From contig NZ_JAGINM010000020.1 in assembly GCF_017876095.1 (NCBI RefSeq), positions 1-64,000 of the forward strand: a DNA stretch of 64,000 nt. The letters run 5' to 3'. Under the pieces are notes generated by a model. The model was given only the letters and a program-made list of their open reading frames with translations. It searched no databases and was not told where the DNA came from. This stretch comes from Azospirillum agricola (GTDB lineage Bacteria > Pseudomonadota > Alphaproteobacteria > Azospirillales > Azospirillaceae). Below, in pieces: positions 23,622-33,160 of this stretch. The first letter of the stretch is position 1; each line of letters starts with the position of its first letter. A program made the position numbers and the translations under genes.

Positions 23622-24656
23622 TTAAACCGATTCTAGGATGACAATCAGTTCATGGAAGTCGGCGGGCATCGGCGCGTGGAAGGTCATCGTCTCCTCGCGC
23701 GACGGGTGCCGGAAGGTCAGCGCGGTGGCGTGCAGGGCCTGCCGTGGAAACTCAACAAGGGCCCGGCGCGCCGGTTCCGGCAGGGTCGAGGCGTGCTTCC
23801 CCCCCGGACGCGACGAGCGGCCCCGGCCATAGAGCGGGTCGCCGACCAGCGGGTGGCCGATGTGGGCCATGTGGACGCGGATCTGGTGGGTGCGGCCGGT
23901 TTCCAGCACGCATTCGACCAGGGCGGCGGCCTGCCCGAAGCTCTTCAGCACGCGGTAGCGGGTGGCGGCGTGCTTGCCGCCATGCTCGACCACCGCCATC
24001 TTCTTGCGGTCGGCGGAGCTGCGCCCGATGGCGCCCTCGATCCGCCCCTGCCTGGGGTTGGGCACGCCCCAGACCAGCGCGTGGTAGGTGCGGCTGAGCG
24101 ACCGGTCGCTGAACTGCTCGGTCAGGCCATGGTGGGCGCGGTCGTTCTTGGCGACCACCATCAGGCCGCTGGTGTCCTTGTCCAGCCGGTGGACGATGCC
24201 CGGCCGCCGCACGCCGCCGATGCCCGACAGGCTGTCGCCGCAATGGGCGAGCAGCGCGTTCACCAGCGTGTTGTCGGGGTTGCCGGCGGCGGGATGAACC
24301 ACCAGACCGGCCGGCTTGTCGATCACCAGCACGTCCTCGTCCTCGAACAGCACGTCCAGGGGGATGTCCTGGGCCTCCGGCTGCGCAGCCTCAGCTTCGG
24401 GGATGAAAACGTCGAAATTTTGGCCGGGTTTGACCCTCATGGACGGGTCCGTTATCGTCCGCCCGGCCTCGCTCACCCGCCCCTGCTCCAGCAGGGCCTG
24501 CACGCGCGAACGCGAGAGGTCGGGCAGCCCGGCGGCCAGCGCCTTGTCCAGCCGCTCGCCGGCCGCCGTCACGGGAACCGTGTAGGCGAGCGGTGCCTGC
24601 TGGACGCTGTCGCCGGACTCGGGCATCGTTCCGGGCATCGATCGGGCGTCTTTCAT
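23622..24656 (-). CDS. rluD: Ribosomal large subunit pseudouridine synthase RluD
   Basis: 344-residue RluA/RluD-family enzyme that converts uridines of 23S rRNA (1911, 1915 and 1917 in E. coli) to pseudouridine. An N-terminal S4 RNA-binding domain is present (RLDKALAAGLPDLSRSRVQALLEQGRV). The catalytic Asp is in GIVHRLDKDTSGLMVVAK, and the ETGRTHQIRVHMAHIGHPLVGD block is typical. The start at 24656 gives MKDARSMPGTMPESG; ATGs at 24638 and 24626 are alternatives and none has a strong ribosome-binding site. It is divergent from the DUF6476 gene. RluD is separated from RluA/RluC by its length and S4 domain. Confidence 0.9.
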   Translation of the reverse strand: MKDARSMPGTMPESGDSVQQAPLAYTVPVTAAGERLDKALAAGLPDLSRSRVQALLEQGRVSEAGRTITDPSMRVKPGQNFDVFIPEAEAAQPEAQDIPLDVLFEDEDVLVIDKPAGLVVHPAAGNPDNTLVNALLAHCGDSLSGIGGVRRPGIVHRLDKDTSGLMVVAKNDRAHHGLTEQFSDRSLSRTYHALVWGVPNPRQGRIEGAIGRSSADRKKMAVVEHGGKHAATRYRVLKSFGQAAALVECVLETGRTHQIRVHMAHIGHPLVGDPLYGRGRSSRPGGKHASTLPEPARRALVEFPRQALHATALTFRHPSREETMTFHAPMPADFHELIVILESV

Positions 24657-24713
24657 CGCGTGTTCGCCAGTTTTCTCTTGTCGTCTCATTTGTCCGGGAG
24701 TGGACCCCAAACC

Positions 24714-25043
24714 GTGCAGATCCTCAAGGCACTCGTCGTCATCATGGGCGTTCTGATCATCGCCGGCTTCACCTTCCTCGGGGTGGAGCTTTACAAACGC
24801 GCGACCGATCCCAGCCGCGCCGCCCAACAGGCCGCCGATTCCGACCGTGCGCCGCCCGGCCGCGAACCCGCCGACGTCACGCTGGACGTGCCCGCCGGGT
24901 CGCGCATCGGCGAGATCGTGGTGGTCAACAACCGCGTCCTGTTCAAGGTCACCCTGCCCCAGGGGCTGGATCGGCTGTACATGATGGATCCGCGCAACGG
25001 CGCCGTCACCGCGACCGTCACCGCCGGCAAGCCCGCCCCCTGA
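24714..25043 (+). CDS. DUF6476-like single-pass membrane protein
   Basis: 109 residues beginning with GTG at 24714: QILKALVVIMGVLIIAGFTFLGVELYKR is an N-terminal membrane anchor, followed by a polar linker rich in Ala, Asp and Arg and a small beta-domain (IGEIVVVNNRVLFKVTLPQGLDRLYMMD). This anchor plus short C-terminal domain fits DUF6476, small proteins found mainly in alphaproteobacteria and often next to rluD, as here. It may face the periplasm. Function unknown. GGGAG lies about 13 nt before the GTG, somewhat far. Confidence 0.75.
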   Translation: MQILKALVVIMGVLIIAGFTFLGVELYKRATDPSRAAQQAADSDRAPPGREPADVTLDVPAGSRIGEIVVVNNRVLFKVTLPQGLDRLYMMDPRNGAVTATVTAGKPAP

Positions 25044-25070
25044 CCCCTTCCCAGACCCGGACCCTCGACC

Positions 25071-26105
25071 ATGCATGATTTCCGCAGCGACAATGTGGCG
25101 GGCGCGGCGCCGGAGGTGATGACGGCCCTGGCCGCCGCCTCGACCGGCTCGGCCAGCCCCTACGGCGACGACCCGTTGACCCGCCGGCTGACCGAGCGCC
25201 TGTCGGCGCTGTTCGAGACCCCGGTGGCGGTGTTCCCGGTGGCGACCGGAACGGCGGCCAACGCCCTGGCGCTGTCGGCGCTGGTGCCCCCCTTCGGCGC
25301 GGTCTATTGCCACGAGGAGGCGCACATCACGGTGGACGAATGCGGCGCCCCCGAATTCTTCACCGGCGGCGCCAAGCTGGTGCCCCTGCCGGGCGCCGGC
25401 GGCAAGCTGACGCCGGAGGCGGTGGCGCGGGCGGTGGCGCGGGCCGGCGTCAACGTCGTCCACCGGGTTCAGCCGGCGGCGCTCAGCCTGACCCAGGCGA
25501 CCGAGGCCGGCACCGTCTACAGCCCGGCCGAGGTCGGGGCGCTGGTCGACGTGGCGCACGCCAACGGCATGGCGGTCCACATGGACGGGGCGCGCTTCGC
25601 CAACGCGATGGCCCATCTGGGCTGCGCGCCGGCCGACGTGACGTGGCGGGCCGGGGTGGACGTGCTGGCGCTGGGCGGCACCAAGGGCGGCTGCCTGGCG
25701 GCCGAGGCGGTGGTCTTCTTCAATCCGGCGATGGCCGAGGATTTCGGCTACGCCCGCAAGCGCGGCGGCCATCTGGTGTCGAAGACGCGCTTCCTGTCGG
25801 CGCAGCTCGACGCGTGGCTGGCCGACGGCCTGTGGCTGCGCCTCGCCCATCACGCCAACGCCATGGCCGCGCGCTTGGCGACGGGGCTGGCCGGTGTTCC
25901 CGAGGTCACGCTGGAGCATCCGGTGGAGGCGAACGAACTGTTCGTGCGCCTGCCGGAAAAGACCATCCGGGCGCTGGAGACGGAAGGTTTCGCATTCTAC
26001 CGTTGGGACGACGGATTGGTGCGCCTGGTGACCTCCTTCGACACGCCGGCGGCCGCGGTGGACGCTTTTCTAAAAATCGTATCGGCGACGAAAGAAAGTG
26101 CTTGA
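25071..26105 (+). CDS. ltaE: Low-specificity L-threonine aldolase
   Basis: 344-residue fold-type I PLP enzyme that cleaves L-threonine/allo-threonine to glycine and acetaldehyde. The start MHDFRSDNVAGAAPEVMTAL matches the family (F-x-SDN). The SPYGDDP motif is at 29-35, Asp172 in HMDGARF would pair with the PLP ring nitrogen, and Lys205 in LALGGTKGG is the Schiff-base lysine. The length is normal. It starts 27 bp after the DUF6476 stop and ends 43 bp before tRNA-Glu. Confidence 0.93.
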   Translation: MHDFRSDNVAGAAPEVMTALAAASTGSASPYGDDPLTRRLTERLSALFETPVAVFPVATGTAANALALSALVPPFGAVYCHEEAHITVDECGAPEFFTGGAKLVPLPGAGGKLTPEAVARAVARAGVNVVHRVQPAALSLTQATEAGTVYSPAEVGALVDVAHANGMAVHMDGARFANAMAHLGCAPADVTWRAGVDVLALGGTKGGCLAAEAVVFFNPAMAEDFGYARKRGGHLVSKTRFLSAQLDAWLADGLWLRLAHHANAMAARLATGLAGVPEVTLEHPVEANELFVRLPEKTIRALETEGFAFYRWDDGLVRLVTSFDTPAAAVDAFLKIVSATKESA

Positions 26106-26148
26106 TCACTTCGTCAGGGTTCGCTAAAAACCCGCCCACGCCAACGAC

Positions 26149-26224
26149 GTCCCCTTCGTCTAGAGGCCTAGGACACCGCCCTCTCACGGCGGTAACAGGG
26201 GTTCGAATCCCCTAGGGGACGCCA
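26149..26224 (+). tRNA. tRNA-Glu (anticodon CTC)
   Basis: 76 nt with encoded CCA. The acceptor stem is GTCCCCT / AGGGGAC, the anticodon stem-loop is CCGCC-CTCTCAC-GGCGG with anticodon CTC, and the T-loop is GTTCGAATC. All arms pair well. Confidence 0.97.
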
Positions 26225-26240
26225 ACCGCGTCAATGACTT

Positions 26241-26270
26241 AAGCCCCGCCTCGTGCGGGGCTTAGTCGTT
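26241..26270 (+). terminator. Rho-independent terminator after tRNA-Glu
   Basis: AAGCCCCGC, loop CTCGT, GCGGGGCTT: a perfect 9-bp GC-rich stem 16 bp after the tRNA, followed by AGTCGTTTT. Confidence 0.88.
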
Positions 26271-26370
26271 TTGAAGGGTTTCTCGAGCGGCATCGAACCG
26301 CACGCCCCCGAGACAGGGAATGTCCGGAATTCCGTGCTCGGCGGGGCGGGTGTCAGGCGCTCCTTTCGCT

Positions 26371-27945
26371 TCAGGATAAGCCGGCCGAGCACGACCCCCC
26401 GGATACTCCCGACCCTCCCGGCCGCTGCGCTGAAAACTCGTCGCGCAGGACGGTCTTCAGAATCTTCCCATAGCTGTTCTTGGGCAGCTCGTCGCGGAAC
26501 ACGTATTGCCTGGGCTTCTTGAAGGAAGCGATCTCCGCCCGGCACCAGTTTTCCAGGTCACCGGTGTCGCACGCCATCCCGTCGCGACGGACGACGAAGG
26601 CGACGACCTGCTCGCCCCATTCCGGGTCGGGCACGCCGATCACCGACACTTCGAGGATCGCCGGGTGCCGCGCCAGCACCTCCTCCACCTCGCGGGGGTA
26701 GATGTTGGTGCCGCCGGAGATGATGACGTCCTTCGAGCGGTCGGTCAGGGTCAGGAACCCGTCCTCGTCCAGCCGGCCGATGTCGCCGGTGCGCAGCCAG
26801 CCGTCGACGACGGTCTGGCCGGTCGCGTCCGCGTTGTTCCAGTAGCCCTTCATGACGGTGTCGCCGGACACCAGGAGCTCGCCGGGCGTTCCGGCCGGGA
26901 CCTCGCGCAGATCGTCATCCACCACCTTGATGGCGATGCAGGCCTGGGCGTAGCCGACCGAGGCGCGCCGCTCCCGCCAGCGTGGGTGGGTCTCGTCGGA
27001 CACCACATGGCGCGGCAGGACGCTGATCGTCATCGGGCTCTCGCCCTGACCATAGATTTGAGCGAACCGTGGCCCCAGCACCGACAGCGCGTCGTCGATG
27101 TCGGCCGCGTACATCGGGCCGCCGCCGTAGACGACCAGCTTGATGCCGTCGCCGTCGTAGCCGGCCGTTCTGGCCGTCTCCGTCAACCGCTTGACCATGG
27201 TCGGCGCCGCGAAGAAGGACAGGCGCCGGTGATGACGTGCAAGCCCGATGATCTCCTCCGGATCGAAGCCCTGGGAGACCGGGACGACATGGCGCGCGCC
27301 GGCACGGACATAGGCGAAGTTGTAGAGACCGGCCCCGTGGGACAGGGGGGCCGCGTAGAGCGCCTGGTCCCCCGGTTCGACGCGGTCGACGTCGAGCCCG
27401 TAGCAGAAGGTCATGACCGCCAGGTTCCAATGCGTCAGCATCACCCCCTTGGGCCGTCCCGTGGTGCCCGAGGTGTAGAAGAGCCACGCCACATCGTCCT
27501 TGCGGGTGGGGTACGGCTTGCCCGCCGCCGCGGCGGATTCCAGCATCCCACGGTACTCGGGCGACCGGACACCGACCTCGGCGCAGGAGGCCGGCAGGGC
27601 GCAGGCCGTGTGAAGCGCGCCCCCGTCGGTGAAGACCACCGACGCTCCGGAGGCTTCGACGATCCAGGCGACCTCCTTGGGGTGCAGCTTGTTGTTCACC
27701 GGAACGGTCACGCCGCCGGCCCACCAGACGGCGTACAGGATCTCCAGATAGTCCGGGCAATTCTTCAGGAAGAGGGCGACCCGGTCGCCGGGCTTCACGC
27801 CATAAGTGTTCGTGAGCGCGGCGGCAAGCCGCCGGCTGCGCTCGGCGAACGCACCGTAGGTCGCGTGCAGCGCCTCGCCGTGGAAGATGGCCGGCGCGTC
27901 GGGGGTCGCCGTGGCGGAGGCGTGCAGCCAATTCGCGATGTTCAT
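26371..27945 (-). CDS. Long/medium-chain fatty-acid-CoA ligase family protein
   Basis: 524-residue adenylate-forming ligase. P-loop YTSGTTGRPKGVMLTH (about 160-175), a YGQGES adenine-binding block, GWLRTGDIGRLDEDGFL and DRSKDVIISGGTNIYPREVEEVL are all present, and the catalytic Lys is in LPKNSYGKILK near the C-terminus. It activates a carboxylate to acyl-CoA; the chain length cannot be read. It follows the thiolase gene by 14 bp on the same strand, so the pair forms an operon, probably for degradation of a carboxylic acid or sterol-like/aromatic side chain. A Gly/Ser-rich tail (about 20 residues) extends past the usual end. Confidence 0.88.
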   Translation of the reverse strand: MNIANWLHASATATPDAPAIFHGEALHATYGAFAERSRRLAAALTNTYGVKPGDRVALFLKNCPDYLEILYAVWWAGGVTVPVNNKLHPKEVAWIVEASGASVVFTDGGALHTACALPASCAEVGVRSPEYRGMLESAAAAGKPYPTRKDDVAWLFYTSGTTGRPKGVMLTHWNLAVMTFCYGLDVDRVEPGDQALYAAPLSHGAGLYNFAYVRAGARHVVPVSQGFDPEEIIGLARHHRRLSFFAAPTMVKRLTETARTAGYDGDGIKLVVYGGGPMYAADIDDALSVLGPRFAQIYGQGESPMTISVLPRHVVSDETHPRWRERRASVGYAQACIAIKVVDDDLREVPAGTPGELLVSGDTVMKGYWNNADATGQTVVDGWLRTGDIGRLDEDGFLTLTDRSKDVIISGGTNIYPREVEEVLARHPAILEVSVIGVPDPEWGEQVVAFVVRRDGMACDTGDLENWCRAEIASFKKPRQYVFRDELPKNSYGKILKTVLRDEFSAQRPGGSGVSGGSCSAGLS

Positions 27946-27959
27946 GGTGCGGTCCCCCT

Positions 27960-29138
27960 CTAAGCGCGCCCGGCTTCCAGGACGGAGGCATAGTTGGCGA
28001 CGCCGGCGCCACCCATGTTGAACACCAGCCCAAGCGCGGCGCCGGGCTGTTGCAGGTCGCCGGCCTGCCCTGTCAGCTGGCGGTAGGCGATGGCGTGCAT
28101 CGACACGCCCGTCGCGCCGACCGGATGCCCCTTCGCCTTCAGGCCGCCCGAGAGGTTGACGGGCGTCCGTCCGCCGCGATGGACCACGCCGTCCTTCAGC
28201 GCGCGGATGCCCTTGCCCTTGTCCGCAACCCCCATCGCTTCGTAGATCAGCAGCTCGGCGATCGTGAAGCAGTCATGGACCTCGGCGAAATGGAGATCCT
28301 CCACGCCGATGCCGGCGTCCCGGTAGGCGGTCCGGATCGCCCGTTCGGGGCCCTCGAAGGCCAGGAAGTCGCGCGTCGCCATGGGCAGGCAATCGCTGAC
28401 ATGCGCCGCGGAGCGGAAGCGGACGCTGCGCTTGAAGCCCGCGGCGTTGCCGGCCCGCGTGAGGACCAGGGCCGCGGCGCCGTCGGTGACCAGCGAGCAG
28501 TCGGTCAGGCGGAGCGGCGGAGCGATCAGTGGGTTCTTCTCGCTGACCGTGTTGCAGGTCTCGAAATCCATCGCCCGGCGCATCTGCGCCAGGGGATTCG
28601 CCAGCGCGTTCGTGTGGTTCTTCGACGCGATCAGCGCCATCGCCTCCAGCGGGTCGGCGTAGCGTTCCCGGTACTGCCGGGCGGCGAGCGCGAACAGCTG
28701 GGGGAAGCTGAGGCCGGCTTCGGCCGCGTCGTTCTGGTACCCCGCTCCCGCCAGGGCCTGGGTGACGTCCGCCGTGGAGCGATGCGTCATCTTCTCCGCG
28801 CCGACCACCAGCACCGTTTCCGCCCGCCTGGCGAGGATCGCGTGAAGGCCGGCATGGATCGCCGCCGCCCCCGACGCGCAGGCGTTCTCGCAGCGGACGG
28901 CCGGCTTGAAGCGGAGAGACGGCGACAGCTGGTGGATCAGGGAGGAGGCGAAGCCGTCGGGGACGAGCCCGGAATTGAAATGCCCGAGAAACACGGCGTC
29001 GATGGCCGACGGGTCGATCCCGGCTTCGTCGACCGCTTCCCGCGCCGACGCGACGATGAGATCCTCCAGGGTCTGTCCGGTCAATTTCCCGAAAGCCGTG
29101 TGGCCGCTTCCGACGATGCAAACCTCGGGGCTGATCAC
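27960..29138 (-). CDS. Thiolase (SCP2/acetyl-CoA acetyltransferase-like)
   Basis: 392 residues from a GTG at 29138 with GGGAGA upstream. This is the SCPx-type thiolase subfamily: the nucleophile Cys is in VRCENACASGAAAIHAG, HDCFTIAELLIYE replaces the classical NEAF region, and GGLKAKGHPVGATG carries the catalytic His. Members cleave 3-oxoacyl-CoAs with branched or bulky chains, or condense acetyl-CoA. It is the first gene of a two-gene operon with a CoA ligase and is divergent from a PAS-LuxR regulator 137 bp away that may control both. The longer frame to 29231 lacks a ribosome-binding site. Confidence 0.87.
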   Translation of the reverse strand: MISPEVCIVGSGHTAFGKLTGQTLEDLIVASAREAVDEAGIDPSAIDAVFLGHFNSGLVPDGFASSLIHQLSPSLRFKPAVRCENACASGAAAIHAGLHAILARRAETVLVVGAEKMTHRSTADVTQALAGAGYQNDAAEAGLSFPQLFALAARQYRERYADPLEAMALIASKNHTNALANPLAQMRRAMDFETCNTVSEKNPLIAPPLRLTDCSLVTDGAAALVLTRAGNAAGFKRSVRFRSAAHVSDCLPMATRDFLAFEGPERAIRTAYRDAGIGVEDLHFAEVHDCFTIAELLIYEAMGVADKGKGIRALKDGVVHRGGRTPVNLSGGLKAKGHPVGATGVSMHAIAYRQLTGQAGDLQQPGAALGLVFNMGGAGVANYASVLEAGRA

Positions 29139-29275
29139 TGGCCGTCTCCCATTGTTCGTGTAGCAAATTTTTACGGCCAAAAACACATTGGCTCCATTCG
29201 TGCAAATACCTATAAGCCTACGTAGTTCCACGAGGCTGGCCGGGTTTCACCGGCCGGGTTTCAAGGGAGGATCGC

Positions 29276-29836
29276 GTGAGCGTTCTCGCGTCGGACTCGA
29301 TGATGCGGATGGGCTTCCTGGAGTCCCCCACCGCCCAGCTCGTGCTGGCCAGGCGGCGCATCATGGAATGCAACAAGGCCGTGGAAAGGATGTTCGGCTA
29401 TTCCCGCGCGGAGCTGGTCGGCCAGTCGGTCCGCAAGCTCTACCCGAGCACGGCCGATTACGACGCGATCGGGGAGCGGTGTGAAAAGGCCCTGCAAACG
29501 CAGAAGGACTATGAAGACGAGCGCTTCATGCAGAAGCGGAACGCCGACATCTTCTGGGTAAGGGCCTGCGGTGTCACCCTGTCACCCGGGACACCGTTCG
29601 ACCTGATGGTCTGGAGCTTCGTCATCATCGCGGAGGCTGTCGTCAAGTCGGTGTCCCTGACGGTGCGCGAGCGGGAGATCGCCCGGTACATCGTGAACGG
29701 CCACACGTCCAAGGAGATCGCCAACATCCTCAACATCTCGCACCGGACGGTCGAGGCCCATCGCGCGCAGGTGATGAGGAAGGTCGGCGCAAGGAACGCG
29801 GCGGATCTGGTGTCGCAGATCATCCTGGTCGAATAG
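29276..29836 (+). CDS. PAS domain LuxR/FixJ-type transcriptional regulator
   Basis: 186 residues starting at GTG 29276 after GGGAGG. Residues about 12-115 form a PAS-like sensor (VLARRRIMECNKAVERMFGYSRAELVGQSV). Residues about 124-186 are a LuxR DNA-binding domain: SLTVREREIARYIVNGHTSKEIANIL, then ISHRTVEAHRAQVMRKVGARNAADLV. There is no receiver, so it probably binds a small ligand directly. Its divergent position to the thiolase-ligase operon suggests it regulates that operon. I recognise no specific named regulator. Confidence 0.85.
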   Translation: MSVLASDSMMRMGFLESPTAQLVLARRRIMECNKAVERMFGYSRAELVGQSVRKLYPSTADYDAIGERCEKALQTQKDYEDERFMQKRNADIFWVRACGVTLSPGTPFDLMVWSFVIIAEAVVKSVSLTVREREIARYIVNGHTSKEIANILNISHRTVEAHRAQVMRKVGARNAADLVSQIILVE

Positions 29837-29995
29837 GAACTCTTGGCCGGTGCGGCGGTCGGCCACCATCCCTCCCGCCGACGGGGCCAGGGGAGGATGG
29901 CGGGGATCCCTTCTCATACCAATCCCGGAACGTTCCGCGCGGCCGCCGTCGCGGCCGATGCCAGGAGCGGGCGTCAAGATTTTCCGGCCCTGGCA

Positions 29996-31327
29996 TCACT
30001 CCTCGCGGAAAGCCTTGCGGAAACTGTCCTCGATCGGCTGCGTCAGGTAACGCAACAAGGTCCGCTCGCCGGTGACGATCAGCGTTTCCGCAGGCATGCC
30101 CGGCAGGAGATGCACGTCCCTCAATGCCGTGAGCTGGGCCGCGTCCACCGCCACGCGGGCCTGATAGTAGGGCTGCCCGGTGCGCTCGTCGGTCACCGCA
30201 TCGGCCGACACGCGCAGCACCGCGCCGTCGAGCTGCGGCGTGGTGCGGCTCTTGAATGCGCTCAGCACCACCTTTGCCGGCAGGCCGGCGTGCACCACGT
30301 CGATGTCGGTCGGGCTGACCCGCGCGTCGATCACCAGACGGTCATCGAGCGGCACGAGATCCAGGATCGCCTCGCCGGGCGCCACCACCGCCCCCGGTGC
30401 GAAGGCGCGCAAATTCATCACCGTGCCGGACTCCGGCGCCAGCACGTCGCGCCGGCCGTGACGGATGGAGGCGGCGGCCAGCTTTTCCTCGGCCTCGGCG
30501 CGACGGATCTGCACGTCGCGCAGTTCGGTGGCGACCTCGCTCTGCTGGTCGGCGCGCAGGCCCAGGATCTCCAGCTCCGCCTGCGCGATGCCCTCGCGGG
30601 CCTGGGCGATGCGGTTGGCAAGGTCGCCCTGCACCCCTTCCAGTTCCACCGCCTGCCGCATCAGGGCGAGCAGCCTCGGCTTGCGCTCCAACCCCTTGGC
30701 GACCATCTCCGCCACGGCTGCCGTTTCCTCCTGGATCAGGACAAGCTGGCGCCCTCCGGCCTTGCGTTGCGCCTCCAGGCCGGCGATCTGCGCCTCCAGC
30801 TGGGCGATTCGCTGCCGGGTGACCACGGCGCGCCCCTCCAGGCTGGCGCGACGGCTGGCGAAGATGCGCTCCTGTCCGCCGAGCATTTCCGCCACGCTCG
30901 CGGCGGAGACCGGGTCGGCGGCCTTCGCGGCCAGAGCCTTGGGCAGGGCCATCGCCGGCGCCTCGTCGCGCTCGGCGATCAGCCGCGTCTCCTGCGCCAG
31001 CAACGCCCAGAGCTGCCCTTCCAGCAGCGTCACCGTCGAACGGGATTCCAGATCGTCGAGCCGGATCAACGGTTGCCCCGCCACCACGCGGTCGCCGTCG
31101 CGCACCAGAAGCTCCGCAACGATGCCGCCGTCCAGATGCTGCACGGTCTTTCGATGACTGTCGGCGGTGACGGTGCCGGGCGCCACCGCCGCGCTGGCGA
31201 GCGGGGCGAGCGCGGCCCAGGCGCCGAAGCCCCCGAAACCGGCGAGCCCCAGCGCAAGACCGGCGACGACGAACCGGCCGACCGGCGGGCGCGACGGCGG
31301 AGGATCGACAGGGTTGTCTTTGGCCAT
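29996..31327 (-). CDS. Type I secretion membrane-fusion protein (HlyD/PrtE family)
   Basis: 443 residues: a short cytoplasmic N-terminus (Pro-rich), one membrane helix at about 18-40, then the HlyD signature VQHLDGGIVAELLVRDGDRVVAGQPLIRLD in outline (two parts of the lipoyl/barrel domain) flanking a long coiled-coil hairpin (about 95-290). The C-terminus has LLPGMPAETLIVTGERTLLRYLTQPI, the typical family end. It links the inner-membrane ABC exporter to an outer-membrane TolC-like channel, which is not encoded in this window. It starts 9 bp after the ABC gene; both face away from the RTX gene they probably serve. Confidence 0.92.
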   Translation of the reverse strand: MAKDNPVDPPPSRPPVGRFVVAGLALGLAGFGGFGAWAALAPLASAAVAPGTVTADSHRKTVQHLDGGIVAELLVRDGDRVVAGQPLIRLDDLESRSTVTLLEGQLWALLAQETRLIAERDEAPAMALPKALAAKAADPVSAASVAEMLGGQERIFASRRASLEGRAVVTRQRIAQLEAQIAGLEAQRKAGGRQLVLIQEETAAVAEMVAKGLERKPRLLALMRQAVELEGVQGDLANRIAQAREGIAQAELEILGLRADQQSEVATELRDVQIRRAEAEEKLAAASIRHGRRDVLAPESGTVMNLRAFAPGAVVAPGEAILDLVPLDDRLVIDARVSPTDIDVVHAGLPAKVVLSAFKSRTTPQLDGAVLRVSADAVTDERTGQPYYQARVAVDAAQLTALRDVHLLPGMPAETLIVTGERTLLRYLTQPIEDSFRKAFREE

Positions 31328-31336
31328 AACCGAACC

Positions 31337-33160
31337 TCACTCCCCCATCTGAAGCGTCGGCGCCTGGACCATGAAGGGCTGGCCCCCCGGTGAATGCGCC
31401 GCGCCGGCCTGGGCTCCGCGCGCGGGCGCCGCCCCGCCGGGCACCGATTGCAGGGTGCGGCGCTTCAGCGCCTCCAGCACCTCGGCACGCGGGCCGAACG
31501 CCTCCACCCGACCGTCGCGCAAGGCGACCATGCGGTCCACCTGGGCCAGCGTGCCGGGCCGATGACCGATGACGATCACGCAGGCTCCCCGTTCCTTCAA
31601 CGCCGCGATGGCCCGGTTCAGCGCCTGCTCGCCCTCGGCGTCGAGGCTGGCGTTGGGCTCGTCCAGAACCACCAGCTTCGGGGCGCCGTACAGCGCACGG
31701 GCCAGGGCGATCCGCTGGCGCTGCCCGCCGGACAGGAAGGCGCCGCCGTCGCCGACCTCGGTGTCGTAGCCGTTCGGCAGCCGCAGGATCATGGCGTGGC
31801 AGTCGGCGAGCCGTGCCGCCTCCACCACCGCGTCCGGGGCGGGCTCGCCCAGCCGGGCGATGTTCTCCGCCACCGTGCCGGCGAACAGTTCGACATCCTG
31901 CGGCAGATAGCCGATGTGCCGGCCGACGTCGTCGCGCCGCCACTGGAACAGGTCGGCGCCGTCCAGCCGCACCGCGCCACCCAACGGCGGGTGCAGCCCG
32001 ACCAGAAGCCGGGCCAGCGTCGATTTGCCGGCCGCCGACGGGCCGACGATCGCCAGCGCCTCGCCGGCCCGCGCCTCGAACGACACGTTGTTCAGCAGCG
32101 GCCGTCCCCGATCGCCGATGCGGAACGCCACGGTCTGCACGGTCAGCCGCCCGGCCGGCGGCGGCAGCGGCAAACCGGCGGAGCGGCGCATCGGCCGCGC
32201 GAAGAACGCGGTCAGCCGGCGCCAGGCATCGCGCCCCGCGCTGACCTGCCGCCAGCCGCCGATGGCCTGCTCCACCGGGGCGAGCGCCCGGCCGACCACC
32301 AGCGACGCGGCCATCATCGAGCCGGCGCCCATCTCGTGCCGCACCACCAGCCAGGCGCCGGCCCCCAGCATGGCCACCTGCACCATCTGCCGCAGGAACT
32401 TGGTCAGGTTCAGCAGCGCCGTCCCACGCCGATGCGCCCGCTCCTGCAAGTCGAGCGCGCGGGCGTGGTCGCGCTCCCACCGGCGGGTCAGGCCGGGCAG
32501 CAGGTGCATGGCGTCCACCGCCTCGGCGTTGCGCATGGCGGTCTCGGCGGTGGCCAGGGCGCGGGTGCTGGCTGCGGCGGCTTCGCCCAGACTGGCGCGG
32601 GTGACCCGGTCGTTGATCAGCGCCAGCGCGAACAGCAGCAGCGCGGAGGCCATCGCGACATGTCCCAGCACCGGGTGCAGCGCGTAGAGCAACGCCAGAT
32701 AGACCGGAACCCAGGGCGCGTCGAACAGAAAGGTCAGGCCGTTGCCGAGCACGCCGCGCACGGTTCCGAGGTCACGCAGGATTTCGGCACGCTGCCCCTG
32801 CCCGAGCAGGGCGCCGTCCACCATCCGCTCCAGCATCGGCGGGCCGAGGCGGCGTTCCATCCAGTCGCCCAGCACGCCGAGCGTCCGCACCCGCAGGTAG
32901 TCGAGCGCGCCGAGCAGGGCCAGCGCCCCCGCGGCGATCAGCGACAGGAACAGCAGCGTCGACAGACTGCCCGACGGCAGAACCCGGTCGTAGACCTGCA
33001 TCATGTACAGCGAGGAGGTCAACATCAGCAGGTTAACGAGCAGGCTGAACCCGGCCACCCACAGCAGCGGCGCCCGGCAGCGCGCGACGATCGCCGCGGG
33101 GCCGGGCACGGCCGCCGCTTGACGGGCGGTCTTCTCCGTCGACGGCGCGGGGGGGGGCAT
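31337..33160 (-). CDS. Type I secretion ABC exporter (PrtD family)
   Basis: 607 residues. The N-terminal exporter membrane domain (about 30-320) has five to six helices, including LMLTSSLYMMQVYDRVLPSGS and FLFDAPWVPVYLALLYALHP, both PrtD hallmarks. The ATPase has Walker A GPSAAGKST, Q-loop GYLPQDVELFAGTVAENIARL, signature LSGGQRQR, Walker B LVVLDEP and switch His in VIGHRPGTL. There is no peptidase C39 domain, as expected for RTX exporters. The ATG at 33160 overlaps the stop of a small upstream frame (TGATG), implying coupled translation. The C-terminal 35 residues are an extra Ala/Gly/Pro-rich tail. Confidence 0.92.
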   Translation of the reverse strand: MPPPAPSTEKTARQAAAVPGPAAIVARCRAPLLWVAGFSLLVNLLMLTSSLYMMQVYDRVLPSGSLSTLLFLSLIAAGALALLGALDYLRVRTLGVLGDWMERRLGPPMLERMVDGALLGQGQRAEILRDLGTVRGVLGNGLTFLFDAPWVPVYLALLYALHPVLGHVAMASALLLFALALINDRVTRASLGEAAAASTRALATAETAMRNAEAVDAMHLLPGLTRRWERDHARALDLQERAHRRGTALLNLTKFLRQMVQVAMLGAGAWLVVRHEMGAGSMMAASLVVGRALAPVEQAIGGWRQVSAGRDAWRRLTAFFARPMRRSAGLPLPPPAGRLTVQTVAFRIGDRGRPLLNNVSFEARAGEALAIVGPSAAGKSTLARLLVGLHPPLGGAVRLDGADLFQWRRDDVGRHIGYLPQDVELFAGTVAENIARLGEPAPDAVVEAARLADCHAMILRLPNGYDTEVGDGGAFLSGGQRQRIALARALYGAPKLVVLDEPNASLDAEGEQALNRAIAALKERGACVIVIGHRPGTLAQVDRMVALRDGRVEAFGPRAEVLEALKRRTLQSVPGGAAPARGAQAGAAHSPGGQPFMVQAPTLQMGE